Shown here piece by piece: positions 36,661 through 47,272 of a DNA stretch of 64,000 nt. The translations under genes were made by a program, and so were the position numbers. Below the pieces are notes generated by a model. The model saw only the letters and a program-made list of their open reading frames with translations, ran no database searches and was not told the DNA's origin. Source of the DNA: Balanoglossus misakiensis (taxonomy: Eukaryota; Hemichordata); NCBI GenBank assembly GCA_040954595.2, contig CM082598.2, positions 7,750,001-7,814,000 of the forward strand, written 5' to 3'. Within the stretch, counting starts at the first letter, position 1. Each line of letters starts with the position of its first letter.

Positions 36661-38022
36661 AAAATGACGTCACTAGTGGAACACTAAAGAATATCATGAT
36701 TTGCGTTTTGCATTGAACGCCGTCGTCTACTTCAAAAATTGTGAAATACAGTGTTGTTGGTGGGTGTAGCAACATAAATTTAACGACGGTATATCGATGC
36801 AGAGCTTTCCCAGTGACCCAGGAGTAGCTTTGAAACGGGTTACAAGGCGTACTGACTGGGTAAAAATGCGAGACAGGTATCATTTGTGGTGCACACTTGC
36901 GTGCGCCAGATCACTTCGTTTGATACGTACAATGGTAAGCAGGTAATAGGACGAGGCTGGATTTAGTTCCAGGTGCCGTACTCACCTTAAAATCACATAA
37001 CAGTAAATACCAACGATTTATTTTACCCACAAATGCCGCAACCCGCTTCCAAATTCCAAACATGGCCGTGTTTGGAAGCTAGTACTACGACGCGTCGTCG
37101 CATTCAGAAATGTCAGCTATTACGGGTGAACCCTAAACACAAGGTCAACTGCTAGCTGCTCGGAAGTTGTTCGTATTTAGGATACGTATAACAGCAACAA
37201 CAACCGTGCTAAGACATTTTATTAAATTAATTTATTAAAAACACCGATTACATGTATGTGGCTTTTGGTTCTTTGTGTTTTAATTTACCTCCTCCATTGG
37301 TGTACGCATGGTTTACGCAAGTCGGTTGGTGAAAACGCTCGCTTCCAACAAACACCATTGAGGCCTTGGCTGTGCTATGGATGCGTTCGGTTGCTAACGG
37401 TGCCGAATCTATGATTTTTAATTTGCCAAGCGTCACTAGATGAAATATTTGCAATATTTACACAACCATTTAATACTGTCTAGATATTTTTGGGTCTATT
37501 TACTTTTCTCTTGCAACGATTTGACTTTCACCACGTCCAACATGTCCATAATACTTCATGGCCATGGGATTGGGCGGTAAATGTTGTCAACATAAACAAA
37601 AACGGCACGGCACGGCAAGTCACGACGGCACGATACAGTACATATCGCCAACATCCATTAAATTGCTGCTGTATAACTATCAACATTTTGCCGAGTTATT
37701 TCCATTCTAACTAAATATGCACACAATTTTAAATTTTAGCGTGTGTGCACTGTTTGATGTGACTCAATATCGTTCAACTGTGCAGCACTATAGCACTTCG
37801 AACATAATGACGTGTCGATGTTCTAGAAAATGTGTAATGATATTGGCTAGACATTACGATAGCCTTTAAAAGTTGGTCAATATCACCACCTTCTCTGTCA
37901 CTTCTGGCATCACAAGTCATGCAGCCACAGTAATCGGTTTCACCTTCAAAATCGTGAACCACCGTAGGCACCGCGCCGTACGGGCAGACATGTTTATTTA
38001 TGTATTCCACTAGTGACGTCAC
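36661..38022. repeat. 1.36 kb segment bounded by a 17-nt perfect inverted repeat
   Basis: TGACGTCACTAGTGGAA at about 36665-36681 has its exact complement at about 38005-38021. ACGT flanks the CACTAGTGGAA part on both sides but is itself palindromic, so a target duplication cannot be claimed. The segment is CpG-rich near 36860-37150 and 37900-38020. It may be a transposon or a promoter-rich unique region. Confidence 0.5.
36986..37063 (-). CDS. Possible first coding exon, minus strand (unrecognised)
   Basis: A minus-strand ATG at 37063, in CpG-rich sequence, opens MFGIWKRVAAFVGKINRWYL and runs 26 codons. It ends precisely at a strong donor (AAG|GTGAGT, plus-strand ACTCAC at 36981-36985), phase 0. 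The start is basic and then hydrophobic. No following exon was identified and no family is recognised, so this is a weak call. Confidence 0.25.
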
Positions 38023-38088
38023 AGGTGTATGGGGTGAAAACGGCGCGTACTCGGCAATTTCCGGAAAATTCGCGCTGATTTTCTGCAC
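37774..38088 (-). CDS. Unrecognised minus-strand frame with Cys cluster
   Basis: A 104-residue frame overlaps the right inverted repeat. The part after that repeat, HDFEGETDYCGCMTCDARSD then REGGDIDQLLKAIVMSSQYH, has protein-like composition and a CxCxxC cluster. I cannot assign a family. It may be a fragment of a transposon protein or an exon of an unrelated gene. Confidence 0.3.
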   Translation of the reverse strand: MQKISANFPEIAEYAPFSPHTPVTSLVEYINKHVCPYGAVPTVVHDFEGETDYCGCMTCDARSDREGGDIDQLLKAIVMSSQYHYTFSRTSTRHYVRSAIVLHS

Positions 38089-38420
38089 ACACTACAACTT
38101 TTCGGGCGTTTTTTCAAGATTGGCGCAAGATATTTACATCCATATTTGATATTTAATACCAATATATATATTAGTTTGTACTGTAATATTTTATTTCTCT
38201 GTAACAATAATAAAAACAGCGATAACTCGGATACAAATGAGTAATGACAACAAAACGGAGCAAAATGTGACAGGACATGGACTCACTTTTGTACATTTTC
38301 TTAATACAGCGGGGCCACACCTCCTAAAATAAAGCCATTCGTTAGATCAGAGATGTCTATGTATGGAATGCCTCTGAAGACAAATCTACATAACAAACAT
38401 TATAATATGAGGTCATTAAT

Positions 38421-38505
38421 AAAATACCGCAAAGTATGCACATTAGCGCAGCGCATCGCCCGACGCTCAGGCGCTTTTGTCCTCGGGCATACTTTGCGGT
38501 ATTTT
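38421..38505. repeat. Perfect 19-bp stem hairpin with GC-rich loop
   Basis: Left arm AAAATACCGCAAAGTATGC (38421-38439) and its exact complement at 38487-38505 enclose 47 nt rich in GCGC and CGCTC motifs. It looks like a small foldback element. Confidence 0.85.
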
Positions 38506-39062
38506 CGTAAAACAGTATAGAAAAGATTTTCCAAATGCCAAAAAGTAGCCATTTTAAAACTTTTATTCAAGGAAATTATTACTTTACTTTTAAGGTGAAT
38601 TTTATTGTCAATTACCATTTCAAATGATTTAGAATATCATGCATTATTGAGAGAGGATATACGAATTTCGGTGACACTTGAAACACCTGTTTAATCAAAC
38701 AAAAAAGTTATTGATTTTTCTATTGGCAGAACAGAGACTGGCCACCCCAGTTAGTCATTGTTTGATTTTTAAAATTTTCACTCTAATTTCTCAATGTACT
38801 TTTCCTTGATAAAAATAAATAAATGTATATGTACTTCATATAATTGTTAGTATCTAAAACAGAACAAGTTATTAAATGGGCAACTTTCGATGATACAAAT
38901 CGTGGAGAATAGTGGTTAAAAATTGTACTGTAAGATCTGACATGTTATTGATCTCACTCATTTCTCTTCCATCCATATCAGGAGACAGTTCCCCATCCCC
39001 TTCTAGATTCAACAAACCGGAAAAATACTCCTCCCAATTGACCATCTCTATATCACTTTTAA

Positions 39063-39356
39063 GGATGTACGCGCAGAACATAAACCGGAAAACTGCGCGC
39101 ACCCATATTCCCATAGGATTACATTCATATTCGCTAAAAATCAAACTTGTACTATTGTCATTTTCACGAAATTTTACGCATAGCTCAGTCAAGTTAATAT
39201 ATATTCATTGGTCAAATAAAATATAAGGGTCACCGAGCTCAATTTCGAGATAAATGTCGTAAAAAATGCCCATAGACAATGTGTAAAATGCTGAGTCAGC
39301 AGTTTTTTTTCTATAATCGAAGTCATAGCTCTGTATTTCATAGACAAGCACGGTGA
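39063..39356 (+). mobile_element. GGATGTACG-family MITE, 3'-truncated, inside the LINE relic
   Basis: TTAA (39059-39062) then GGATGTACGCGCAGAACATA, matching 58831 onward for about 290 bp. Similarity fades after GGTGAG near 39356, and the right terminus is absent. Confidence 0.75.
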
Positions 39357-39807
39357 GTTTCTCAGTCTGTTTGTTCATAAACCTGGTATATTTTTCTTTT
39401 CAGAGCTTAGAGTAATCGTTTCTCACTTGTCAGTAATGATCATGATCAGCTGGGCTCAGCGAAGCTCTGAATTTATTCAACCAATAGAATTTGAGCTTCC
39501 TTTTTACAACAGACTCATTATCATACCAATGACCATCTGTGCGTCCACATTGATTGGGCATTCCTGGCGGTTCAAACATATTACATTCTTTTCCCCGTCT
39601 CTTCAAGCACAGCTGTAAGATTATCGACTACGTCGTTTACATGTAAATTAACCAACGATAAAACATGTTGAATTTTGTCTCTGCCATACACTGTTGAAAA
39701 TAAATTTCTGAAAGCTGCTCGTTCTTCTTGCTTGCACCTGTACTTTCCAATATTACCTGGCATTCTTGACTCGGACAGGACATGCGGCTGTACAACATTA
39801 CATTTAA

Positions 39808-40155
39808 ATGGACAAAGTCTCTCTCGCTGCCTTTTTTTCCCCATTAATTATGTTTCATACAATACACAGTTTATGTTATTCTACATGTGTATATGTAGTG
39901 AATGAACGTTCAAGCACAGACAACTTCCATCCCGCTTGTAGATACGAGAGTGAAAAATCACGCCAAAATGAATAATTGGTCTCTACCATCTATTCATATT
40001 GGGCGAGGTTCTACTCTCTTATCATACAAGCAGGATGGAAGTTGTGTGTGATTGAACTTCCATTCACTACATATTCACATGTACATTAACATAAACGGTA
40101 TCTTGTATCAAACATAATTGATGGAAAAGGGCAGCAAGAGAAAGTCTTTGTCCGT
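39808..40155. mobile_element. Long-palindrome foldback element with TTAA target (copy 2)
   Basis: 348 bp, an almost perfect inverted repeat, flanked by TTAA at 39804-39807 and 40156-40159. It is the same family as 11899-12247 (ATGGACAAAGTCTCTC terminus). Leaving out the element and one TTAA joins the minus-strand LINE frame without a shift, a clear record of insertion into coding DNA. Confidence 0.9.
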
Positions 40156-41199
40156 TTAAGATTACATATCAACGGAAAATTGTCAGATCCAAAAACTGTT
40201 GGGATTTCAAACCGAGTGATATACAGAAACAATCTTGTTGAAATACAACAATAATTCACTGTACTTCTACCTCTGTTTGCTATACAAGTAAAGTTACCAT
40301 CCTCCTCTCCGGGAACTCTCTCATTTAAAAAAATGAACAGAAAGTGTACAACACAATGATTTCAAACTTAGACCGAATTTTTTTAGTTTTATCTTTTGAC
40401 TGTCGTGGGATTGTATAGGGAGACTTTCCCTCTCTGAGACCTCTCGCCGCAACAGAAGTAATTTTGCATGTATGCCTTAAGTGGGATATTGTGGTATAGG
40501 ATAACGTTACATCGTACCTGAATTCGATACAATGTGCTGATGGCGTAAACATGCAACGAAACTCGATGCTTTATTCTTCTGTGCGGCACGCGAATTCTAT
40601 CAGCCATCTGGTGCGTGCACAGCTCAACTCACATTCGCGTTTGGTATCTTCACTAACAACCATCCACTCCCTTGCAATTGTCACGAGATTTGCTCGACAT
40701 TTCCGCAGTTTACACGTCTCCCAAGATATATCTAATGCCAACATCAATAAAAGACTTGGACACACCCCTTTGTCTATATACGGGAATATACAAATTAGAA
40801 GTATTGTATTCCTTTAAATTCAGTACTACATTCTTGGTTTCCGACGATTAAACAAGCATGCTTCTTCCAAAATATATCTAATAAAAACATCAATAAAAGA
40901 CTTAGACACACCTTGTTTACCATATATGGGATTATTTAAATTAGAGGTTGATTATTCTTTTACCCCTTTCACCACTATGGTCCAGTCCAAACCGTGGGAA
41001 GGTTGGACTTCTATAGAGGGTTCTGGGCTTGAAAGGGTTAAATTCAACACATGTAGTACTCTAGAGGCAATTGTACATAAAGTCGATCGAAAAAACATGA
41101 CGCCTATTGTATGATGGAATAATCTTGTGCGCACATGAGAGAAGCGGTTTTAAAGGCGTGGATATACCACTTCACACACGTCACTATATTCGCTCAACA

Positions 41200-41281
41200 A
41201 TGGAACAACTACATCGATGGCTGTGCTACTTTAGTATTGTATCCGTGGTAATTTTCTCACATACCGAGGTGACAGTGAACG
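41200..41281 (+). CDS. C-type lectin receptor, exon 1: signal peptide
   Basis: ATG at 41200 opens MEQLHRWLCYFSIVSVVIFS, a basic start and then a hydrophobic core typical of a secretory signal peptide. The exon ends after one base of a codon at 41281 (G|GTATTG donor), phase 1. That is the phase needed by the next lectin exon at 42768 and equally by 49381. The donor is weak at +3 to +6, so the exact end is inferred from phase and family habit: signal exons of such receptors usually end in phase 1. The upstream promoter was not identified. Confidence 0.6.
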
Positions 41282-41511
41282 GTATTGTAGACAATTTTCA
41301 TGTTTTCCACTTTAATGTATTCCTGATGGTAATCTCAGTATTAGAGTAGCAGTGTTTTACAACTTCATTATCTTGCCATAAACACGTCGTTTCGAGCAAA
41401 GTGACATTGATCACAAATCATAACAGTTTTGAATTCTGTTATTAAATGTCAAAATATACGTTCAATCTATGTACCATCAGTTGCCAACACACTATAAATA
41501 CTTGAAGTTAA

Positions 41512-42656
41512 AGAGGAACGACACCCACAATTTTGGGCTTCAAAGTCCAAACCGGGTGTCAAAAACGGCACCGTTCCGATGGGTTAATTCACTTTCACTT
41601 CCTGCGCAAGCAGAAGACGCGAGTTGAAAATACTACTGTGACGTCAGCAACTTGCGTTGCAGTCGACGCTCAGGGCTCTTACACGTTCGACGTGTCATTT
41701 CCAATAAACAGACACATTTTGCGCGGATCTGACATGGCGAAATGTCAAGTTCATGACTTTAAAAACATATTCGGAAAATCGACGGGGATAAGTTTCTTTC
41801 AAAGGCAATGCTCTACGTGTATTGTATTTGTCGATGCGTGCAGACATAGACCCTGCAATGTCCAAGATGCCATGCATGTCGACGTTTATGAACAAACCGT
41901 AAGGCCTATACAAAGTTGTTCTAACTGCCGCTGATAATAATAAACGTACCGTTTTAAATCCTTCCTGCACGTTTTTTGGTACACGTATTTGGGTTTAATT
42001 TCCATTTATTGACGATCGCATAGTTATCAAATGAAAGCAACTAAAAAGGGCAGTTTTAATACATTTCAAGAGACGAAACATGCATATAATAACTATGGTA
42101 TTGGCTTCCATTATACTACGGACGTACTACACCTGGAGAGCAGGACGATGCACCTTCGTTCTCTTCAACTCCATAAAAGGTGACAAAGTATTTTTGTAAG
42201 AAAAGTGGTTCGAAAAGGTGACAACGAGGGAGAGACAACAAGGGAGTTTCACCCATGGAGTGTCTATGGTTTCACTGAAACCACACCAAGTGTAAGCCTT
42301 GACAAACGGGACACATCGGAGATCAGAACTGCATGAACTTTTGTCCTCTGTAAAATTCAGTCGCTTGGTCGTAGAAGGGAATCTCTGGTTCAAAATTGTA
42401 GCCTACTACCCGAGAATATGTTGCCATGCTAACGTCGTCGGTCGCGTGAGTGCAGGCGTGTATAAGCATAGGCTCGCTCCAACGCGTCGGCAGCGGACAA
42501 CAGTTGCTGACGTCACTCACTTCCGGGTTCGCGCAGTTTTTGGCTGGCTGTAGCTCTGTTATGCGTAAGTGAAAGTGAATGAAACCAACGTTTTTCATAG
42601 TACTTTTTAATCGCATTTCGCCGAATTGGCTCAAAAACGGATCACAACGTTCCACT
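41512..42656. mobile_element. TTAA element with long terminal repeats and a THAP-like fragment, in intron 1
   Basis: TTAA flanks at 41508-41511 and 42657-42660. Termini AGAGGAACG and CGTTCCACT are imperfect inverted repeats that continue inward for about 150 bp (TTCACTTTCACTT, then TGACGTCAGCAAC near 41639 and its inverse near 42505). At 1145 bp it is an internally deleted copy. A THAP-like N-terminus inside, together with the TTAA target, suggests a Kolobok-type transposon; piggyBac is the alternative. Confidence 0.7.
41734..41808 (+). pseudogene. Degraded THAP-domain N-terminus
   Basis: An ATG at 41734 opens MAKCQVHDFKNIFGKSTGIS followed by FFQ. The M.KC.V..C.N..GKS.GISFF pattern is the start of THAP zinc-binding domains, where the second Cys of the C2CH set is replaced by Phe here. 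The remaining domain and any transposase body are absent. THAP domains occur at the N-terminus of P-element and many Kolobok transposases and bind terminal repeats. Confidence 0.45.
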
Positions 42657-42767
42657 TTAATGTAGACAATACACGTTTTTAAAGTAACGTGCACATTCTA
42701 GTTCAGATTTAGAACTGTACTGCCAACACAAGATCTTAATCATGTTTGTAAATGTCATGTGTTTCAG

Positions 42768-42938
42768 CCCAAGAGCTTATATCCCTGATCGAAAATGAGT
42801 TGAAACTGTCCAACTATGAAACAACGTGGCTGGAAGCAAAAAGAGCATGTGAGCAGGACAGTAGGCATCTGTTGAGGTTTTACGACCAAGAGACCATGAA
42901 TATAGTTGTCAGCTTTATAGCGTTATTGGTTTGGCCAG
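42768..42938 (+). CDS. C-type lectin domain A, first exon
   Basis: Acceptor TTTCAG at 42767 and donor CCAG|GTGATG at 42938; both introns are phase 1. It encodes the first helix and strand of a C-type lectin-like domain: TTWLEAKRACEQDSRHLLRF with the conserved helix Cys, then DQETMNIVVSFIA. The length (171 nt) is close to the equivalent exon of domain B (165 nt). Spliced to exon 1 it gives ...TVN-AQELIS in frame. Ligand and expression are unknown. Confidence 0.7.
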
Positions 42939-43132
42939 GTGATGTCCTACCACATTCCGCCGGTAAAGAGTAATAGAGTACCCAACTTTGTCATTACTGC
43001 TTGTTCATACGAACGATGTCTTCTCACTCAGAAGTATAATTGTTGTAATAATCAACATGACTTTTAAAGTAAACAAATCTACATGTATTACTCAACGTTC
43101 AACATGCTTTTCCTCTTTGCAATGATTTACAG

Positions 43133-43277
43133 TCTTCGTTTGGATCGACGCCAATGATAGAGAGACTAATGGTCACTTTGTTCACTCAGACGGTTCGAGT
43201 ATAGATAGAAGTATCGCAGTAATGAATTTGGTGTTTGGAACAGACACCAACTACGGTGCACATTGTGGTGTAATATG
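43133..43277 (+). CDS. C-type lectin domain A, second exon
   Basis: Acceptor ACAG at 43132 (phase 1) and donor ATG|GTAATG after 43277 (phase 2), the same phases as the equivalent domain B exon. The frame reads VFVWIDANDRETNGHFVHSD, the classic WIxANDxxxEGxFxWSDG region, and ends near HCGVIW with the third domain Cys. No EPN or QPD Ca2+/sugar motif is visible. The expected final exon (WxDxxC...FxC) was not found between 43.3 and 49.3 kb. Joining to 50641 creates TGA at the splice point, so domain A may be a relic or use an exon I missed. Confidence 0.65.
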
Positions 43278-44818
43278 GTAATGTTGTTTTAATTTTAAAG
43301 GGGTCTGACCTGACCTGCGTGTTGTGCGATTTATATTTGCAACGAGATCTCTATTGGCGAGGCCTTTGATGTAGAACGGCTAATATGACAGAACCCCACG
43401 ACCAGATGGATCAAGCGCGGTATTTGAACGAGTGCTGGTGGTGTATTCTGTTGCAGCACGATCTCGTCATCGGGTTCTGTTATTATTACATATGATACTC
43501 CCATTTTAGACGAAATCATCGAAAACACCATAAGAACACTATCCGAAAATTAGAGAAACGAGATCAGGCAACGATATTGGTTGTTTCGTGGACAGGCCAC
43601 ACTACGATTATATCACAATTTTTTATAGGCTAGTTACACCACACTCCCATCTTTCATTGGACAATGTTGTTTACTAGTCATACGACTATTGGCACCCAGA
43701 AATGTATACATCGTCATGCCAGAGGAACATACATTATATAACGACATAACAAGATAATTGAAAAGATTCCTACAACACAACCTGAAAAACCTGTCCTAAA
43801 TATCAGCAAGTAACCTAGCACAACGACTGCGACTTTCACAGATGTCGGCATCAGTGTGTCGCAAACAGGAAACTGCAAGTGTCAGATGAAGAAACGGGGT
43901 GTAAACGTAAACGGCAGCACATATGTAATATTATATTATAGCTTTATCAATACCAGTGAATTTTGTGACGTCATAGCTATACATTATTACTTATAATGTA
44001 TCGTGTTTTTCGATGGACGCGCGACGCGCCCAGGACGTGTACAATTTCCGACTGAATAACGGAGGATTTCGAACAATGCGAACATTTTAAGGGGTAAAAA
44101 AAGAAATGCAAACATAAACAGAATAAATACGGCGATATTTATTAATTTCCAAACCTGACCTCGACTGGCGATTTGTTTATTTTTTTCTTCCTACTGCGTC
44201 GGTACATGTCGTCTGCTCTTGAATCACGCGCAGTCAACATGGCTCGCTCACGCACGTAAAGCAAACCTCTCGATGATGCTGGATTTGACATTCGTTCACC
44301 ATACATACCGTGTACCATGTACCAAGCAGTCATGTCAACGAAGCTATACGTAAAAAAATTATGCCGCAAGTGTCACTGTCATGTTGTCTACGTGGTACGG
44401 AAGGTCGATCGAGGGCGAGTTTGTGTATGTATTGCAACCTTCGGAGCGCCCGTATACGTGAACTTTCCTGAGAACGCAAACGAATTCAAATATTCCTCGA
44501 GTCCTCACCAAGATTACACAAAAATCGAAACTTTTTCAGATATATTTCAGCAGAACCCTTAAATGAATTTTCACATGCGTTAATAAACCTTCATTATTTA
44601 TTTCCTGATGTTTGAATATGATACTGGAAATGTACAGTACACTGATACACGGCGATCAGGTGACCTTTTGTTTACGCGTACGCCATCTGTTCTCGATCTC
44701 CGTGTCCGAGTCTGAATTGTTCGCACTTATAGTTTTTGAAGTCTGCAAATTCACTGGCATTGACAAAACTATAAAATAATGAGAATAATGAACGCCCCAA
44801 AGACCCATAATGGACGAA
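43278..44818. other. Intronic or intergenic; weak coding-like stretch at about 43813-43925
   Basis: Plus-frame PSTTTATFTDVGISVSQTGN, then CKCQMKKRGVNVNGS, reads open and Thr/Ser-rich like a stalk. No confident splice sites bound it. CpG-rich DNA at 44150-44480 has short frames on both strands that I cannot assign. Confidence 0.3.
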
Positions 44819-44883
44819 AGCACACATTGTGCGTCATAATGTATGAGGCGAAGCCGAATACTTTATGGAGCACAATGTGTGCT
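44819..44883. repeat. Small foldback hairpin
   Basis: AGCACACATTGTGC (44819-44832) and its exact complement (44870-44883) enclose a loop with GAGGCGAAGCCG. Confidence 0.75.
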
Positions 44884-45007
44884 TGACCAGTATATTGATG
44901 GTGTAAATCACGCCATTTTATTGGTCGAGACACGACACATGACTGTGATATATTCGTCGCATACCACAGTCATATATCACGCAAAACTCATAGTCAAAGA
45001 AAAATGC

Positions 45008-45240
45008 TTTTTAGCTCACGTGAAAATCACGTGAGCGATGTTTAGCGATGTCTGTGTGTGTGTGTGTATGTGTGTGTGTGTGTCTGTCTGTATACCCGAT
45101 ATCTCAAGAACCGCTGAACCGATTTCAACCAAATTTAGTACACAGGTTCAGATATCATATGGCAAGAACTGAAAAGGTTTTGGTGGGTGTGGCTTTGATA
45201 TTAATGAAGTTATTAAAGTTTTAATTTTTCTATTACATGG
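45008..45240 (+). mobile_element. Palindrome-headed element fragment with TG microsatellite
   Basis: TTTTTAGCTCACGTG...CACGTGAGCGATG forms a hairpin (45014-45036). A TG/TCTG tract follows (45051-45092), then CTCAAGAACCGCTGAACCGA. The layout (TTTTTAG, hairpin, simple repeat, then a response-like body) parallels 34950-36000. Confidence 0.6.
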
Positions 45241-46184
45241 TTGTCTATGAGAGCTTTCGTTAATGCTGCATATATGACCAGTGGAAACGATAGTTTGAGG
45301 AGATCGACTGTTTGAGGGCGCTGTGAAATGAGACATTCCTGGCGATATTGCCGTGGTTCTGTCCATGCTCAGACGCTGTACCCGTCGTTACGAATAACTT
45401 CCCTACGTGAATCCACAAGGAAGCTAACGTTGTTTAGTTGCTTCATAGAGCGTAAATTGTTAATCTACAGGACCGTCAGACGAATACTCTTTTCAAATGA
45501 GTAAGTTAGTGGAGACAATATGGCGGATAGTTGGCGTGCAGCCGAATCCGCGTTATGACTATGACGTGACCCATTCATCAAGACAAACCGTAAATGATTC
45601 ACGCATATTGTGGTCCTCACGCAGTCAATCTCAAAATGTCACCAGGCTTTCTATTTGTCTATTGTTCAGAGAAAAATAACATGGCGGTTGATCACACTCA
45701 ACAGTAAAATCCGTTTTGTGTGTTTATAGACAGTCTGTTATCGCCAATACTATATAGCGATTGCTAGATGGCCAACCCAATATGTGATCGAGCGAGAATG
45801 ATAACATTGAATGTCTGTTCAGATCTCATTCCTTACGTCATACGTCAACATTTCGATTTCGATTTAATCCATTCATAAAGAATTTAGAGAAAGTCGTCTT
45901 GAATTGTGACCCCGACTATCAATTTTACGATGATTTTTTGCGACGGAATACACGAGACGCCATTGCATAACTACGTCAGCTGGACTTCCAAGGTTACCAT
46001 TTTGTGTGTATGGAATCTTATCACAGAGACTACGTACTTTGAAAATATGCCATGCTATATCAATGACGCCCCAGAAAATTTGTCGAAAAATGAATTTGTC
46101 TTCTCATGGTGGTGCAATATATTTTAATGTCTATTTTGAGGTTGATTTTTGTTTTTGGCTAACATGTATATCAATGTCAGCTTA

Positions 46185-47266
46185 GGGACCGTTCAGTTTT
46201 TACGGCAGGGGAGGGGGCGGCAAGTTTGTGTCATCGGTTCTCAAAATCAGGCCGACCCCCCCCCCCCCTTCACCCAGGACCAAAAAATGATGACCCCCCC
46301 TTTGACAGACCCAAAAATATGATGACCCCCCCCCCTCGGCCAAAACATTTGCCGTCCTGATCCTATGTACACTGTTTGCAATAAAGGGAATGAGGCTCCT
46401 CACACCTGAATTATATATTTCTTAAAGTATTATTGAAGTATATAATAGTATATCGTTGCAATAAAGAAATCTATGAACAAATTAAAATGACAAGTCAATA
46501 CAATAGTTGCTAGAATTGGTAAAACAAGAAAAGTGGCGGGGGCGGGCGTGGGATGGGGTGTCCCCCTCCCACATAAGAAAATTTTGTAAAATACGGTGCT
46601 CAAAGTTGCAATTTAATGAACTTAAAAGCAAATTAACTCAATGTTAGGGAGGACAAATTTTAATTTTGCCACTCCACTCAAAGTAAGCATCGGGGTGGGG
46701 TGGCAAGAAGTCTTCCCTGGTACACTAGACAAACCAGTGAATAAATGCAATGTGGCGAAGAATGGTTGGGGTGGATGTGGGAGGGGGTGTCCCCCTCCCA
46801 CATTAGAAAATTTTGTAAAATATGTAGCACAAAGTTGCATTTTAATGAACTCAAAAGCAAATTATCTCAACGTTTGGGAGGACCAATTTTACTTTTTGCC
46901 ACTCCACTCAAAGTTAGAAGATTTGGCGTAATCTTGTCATGACATCATTTATAAAACTTCTAGTATATAGAAGATGCAGCGCGAATCAGTTATGCAAAAT
47001 CGTTTAAACAATTATCTTCCTTTATGTATTCACTTTGTTAAATATTATCATCGTTGGGGTTGGGGTGGCAATTTGTAAAATAAAGGGTGCAAAACTGCAA
47101 TTTTGTGGACTCAAAAGCAAAAGTTCGGTGGCAAAAGTATGTGACCCCCCCCCCCTAAACGTTTAAAAAAACCAGATGACCCCCCCCCCCCTTGTGGACT
47201 TCAAAATTTAAGTGACCCCCCACCCTGGATTTTGCCGCCCCCCGGGCGTAAAAACTGAACGGTCCC
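46185..47266. mobile_element. PIF/Harbinger-like MITE, copy 2 (1082 bp)
   Basis: Termini GGGACCGTTCAGTTTTTACG and its complement, flanked by TTA at 46182-46184 and 47267-47269. It matches 14446-15231 but has an extra internal tandem copy (about 46550-46690 and 46770-46915, AAGTTGCATTTTAATGAACT). No transposase. Confidence 0.88.
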
Positions 47267-47272
47267 TTATAG

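Larger units (their letters stand above)
38872..40330 (-). pseudogene. Minus-strand LINE ORF2 relic: endonuclease end and linker to RT
   Basis: Read right to left, 40320-40160 gives DGNFTCIANRGRSTV, then FGSDNFPLIC, matching the endonuclease C-terminal block (DGNFT..., SDHFP) of the LINE at 5159. After the foldback insert at 39808-40155 the frame resumes (CNVVQPHVLSESRMPGNIGK) to about 39591. A frame-shifted piece follows (HWYDNESVVKRKLKFYWLNK), then the MITE at 39063. NWEEYFSGLLNLEGDGELS, typical of the segment before the RT fingers, then runs to a stop at 38872. No RT palm motif remains. Confidence 0.65.
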
